Positions 5,785 through 7,273 of a stretch of 7,273 bases of DNA are shown here, piece after piece. This DNA comes from Planctomycetaceae bacterium (GTDB lineage Bacteria > Planctomycetota > Planctomycetia > Planctomycetales > Planctomycetaceae). Numbering within the stretch: the first letter of the stretch is position 1; every line of letters begins with the position of its first letter. The position numbers and the translations under genes were made by a program. Location: NCBI GenBank assembly GCA_947463775.1, contig CANHVD010000280.1, forward strand, positions 1 to 7,273, given 5' to 3'. Below the pieces are notes generated by a model. The model saw only the letters and a list, made by a program, of their open reading frames with translations, was not told where the DNA came from and did not search any database.

Positions 5785-7273
5785 GTGGCTCGACGGAAAT
5801 CTTCAAACTCAAACAGCTCTCTCTTCGACGAAAATGCGCTGCCTGACGCAAATGTGCAGTTTGTGCCGATCAGTGAAGAAACCCGACGACGGTACCTGAA
5901 CTACGCGATGTCGGTGATCACTTCGCGAGCACTCCCGGATGTTCGCGATGGTCTCAAACCAGTCCAGCGCCGAATCCTGTACGTGATGTACGATCGGCTC
6001 CGCCTGACCTTCGACCAGAAAACTCGTAAGTGCGCAAAAATCTGTGGGGATACGACCGGCTCGTTCCATCCGCATGGTGATATTGCGGTGTACGAAGCAC
6101 TGGTCCGAATGGCTCAGGAATTCACTTTGCGGTATCCCCTTGTGGTTGGCCAGGGAAACTTCGGCTCCATCATGGGCCTTCGCGCAGCGGCCTCGCGATA
6201 TACCGAAGCCAAGGTTTCGCGGCTCGCCGAAAACCTGATGAATGAACTGCGTTATCAGACGGTCGATATGCGTCCGACGTACGACGCTGTCGATGAAGAG
6301 CCCGTCGTTGTCCCCGCCCGTTATCCAGCGCTGCTGGTAAATGGCTCTTCGGGGATCGCCGTCGGTATGGCAACCAACATGCCGCCGCATAACCTCGGCG
6401 AATGCATCAAGGCCGCCATTCATCTGATCGAGAATCCTGACGCCTCCGTCGCCCAGCTCATGCGTTACATCAAGGGCCCCGATTTTCCGCTCGGTGGTCG
6501 CATCATGACCGATCGCGCCGAACTGCGGGAGATGTACGAAACCGGAAAAGGTTCCATCAAGATTCGCGGCGAATGGAGATTCGATCAGCAGGGTAAGAAG
6601 CAGGACACCAGTCGCATCATCGTGTACACGATTCCCTACGGTGCGACGACCGGACCGCTGATGGCAGAAATCGGCGAACTGATCGCCGCTCGCAAGTTGC
6701 CTCAGCTGGAATCCGTCAACGACGAGACGAACGAAGAGAACGGTTTGCGGATCGCCATCGAACTCAAATCAGGGGCCGACGCGACCGCGGTGATGGCTTA
6801 TCTGTTTAAGCACACCTCGCTGGAACAGAACTTCGGCTACAACGCGACCTGCCTGATTCCGGCGGATCGCGGTCTGACCGTTCCACGAGTTCTGAACCTG
6901 AAAGATCTGCTGCAGCACTTCCTGGATTTTCGCTACGAAACCGTCCGTCGTCGAATCGAATACCAGTTGGCGATTCTGCGAAAACGAATTCACATTCTGG
7001 AAGGCTTCGCGATCGTCTTCGATGGGCTCGACAAAGCCCTGAGAATTATCCGAGCGAGCGATGGTAAAAAGGATGCGGCGAAAAAGCTGATGGCCGAATT
7101 TCCTCTGGATGAAATTCAGACGGACGCTATTCTCGAATTGCAGCTTTATCGTATCTCAAAACTCGAAATCAACGACATTCGTGCCGAACTGGCGGCGAAG
7201 AAAGCTGAAGCTGCGGCGCTGGAAGCCATCCTGAAGTCGAAGACAAAAATGTGGAAGTTGATCACCACAGAAC
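5785..7273 (+). CDS. gyrA/parC: Type IIA DNA topoisomerase subunit A, GyrA/ParC family (partial, C-terminus off the right edge)
   Basis: The plus strand is open from a GTG at 5785 to the edge, giving 496 residues. This subunit cuts and rejoins duplex DNA, forming the 5'-phosphotyrosine link, and works with a GyrB/ParE ATPase subunit. The winged-helix breakage domain begins near residue 33: RALPDVRDGLKPVQRR (48-63), the quinolone-region motif FHPHGDIAVYEALVRMAQ (94-111), then QGNFGSIMGLRAAASRYTE (123-141). Catalytic Tyr is Y139, preceded by R138. The DNA-bending Ile of E. coli GyrA (I174) aligns with I191 in NGSSGIAVGMATN. The tower and coiled-coil regions follow, with AHILEG-like HILEGF near 405; the C-terminal beta-pinwheel and any GyrA box lie outside. 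KPVQRR (GyrA usually has KPVHRR) and LELQLYRISKLEI lean towards ParC or a divergent paralogue, so gyrase versus topoisomerase IV is left open. Residues I100 and E104 replace E. coli GyrA S83 and D87. The first 30 residues are a Ser/Asn-rich, poorly conserved extension. Confidence 0.95.
   Translation, partial: MARRKSSNSNSSLFDENALPDANVQFVPISEETRRRYLNYAMSVITSRALPDVRDGLKPVQRRILYVMYDRLRLTFDQKTRKCAKICGDTTGSFHPHGDIAVYEALVRMAQEFTLRYPLVVGQGNFGSIMGLRAAASRYTEAKVSRLAENLMNELRYQTVDMRPTYDAVDEEPVVVPARYPALLVNGSSGIAVGMATNMPPHNLGECIKAAIHLIENPDASVAQLMRYIKGPDFPLGGRIMTDRAELREMYETGKGSIKIRGEWRFDQQGKKQDTSRIIVYTIPYGATTGPLMAEIGELIAARKLPQLESVNDETNEENGLRIAIELKSGADATAVMAYLFKHTSLEQNFGYNATCLIPADRGLTVPRVLNLKDLLQHFLDFRYETVRRRIEYQLAILRKRIHILEGFAIVFDGLDKALRIIRASDGKKDAAKKLMAEFPLDEIQTDAILELQLYRISKLEINDIRAELAAKKAEAAALEAILKSKTKMWKLITTE

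Noticed and set aside
5809..6423. 204-codon minus-strand frame
   Set aside because: Lies wholly antisense to the strongly conserved topoisomerase domain; no family resemblance or RBS.

Overview
The window looks like a chromosomal segment from a member of the Planctomycetota. This rests on gene content: a secreted DUF1080 (3-keto-disaccharide hydrolase-like) protein with the N-terminal extension often seen in that phylum; several signal-peptide-bearing Cys/Gly/Tyr/Pro-rich proteins with the 'YAAQGYG..VPLAPNV' style of planctomycete orphan families; and an intergenic heptanucleotide (ATCGGCA/ATCTCCA) array of a kind I associate with planctomycete genomes. The genus cannot be fixed from the sequence alone.

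Layout. Five genes lie on the minus strand. Read in their direction of transcription, right to left, they are: a 408-residue secreted protein with a Lys/Ser/Thr-rich segment and an aromatic/His-rich C-terminus (5261-4035); a 253-residue secreted protein with 21 cysteines in its mature part (3867-3106); a 216-residue secreted Cys/Tyr/Gly-rich protein (3002-2352); a strong intrinsic terminator (2314-2279); the 70-bp heptamer array (2274-2205); the DUF1080 protein (2019-1048); and the N-terminal 253 residues of a polytopic membrane protein (761 to beyond base 1) with motifs of GT-C-like glycosyltransferase-type proteins. A 523-nt divergent intergenic region separates these from a plus-strand gene (5785 to beyond the right edge). 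That gene encodes the A subunit of a type IIA topoisomerase (GyrA/ParC family), starting at GTG behind an AAAGGA ribosome-binding site.

How they fit together. The three small secreted-protein genes are consecutive, on one strand, and have only one recognisable intrinsic terminator, after the last of them, so they may be co-transcribed. Their products would be exported, and the cysteine content of the middle one would suit a disulphide-bonded envelope or surface component; this is inference. The DUF1080 gene has its own RBS and leader and is probably a separate unit for periplasmic carbohydrate handling. The topoisomerase is a housekeeping gene with no evident link to the rest. Its most notable features are Ile at the position of E. 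coli GyrA Ser83 and an unusual sequence just before the catalytic Tyr.

Two of the six genes, the membrane protein and the topoisomerase, are cut by the window edges. I saw no tRNA, rRNA, CRISPR array, insertion sequence or phage gene.
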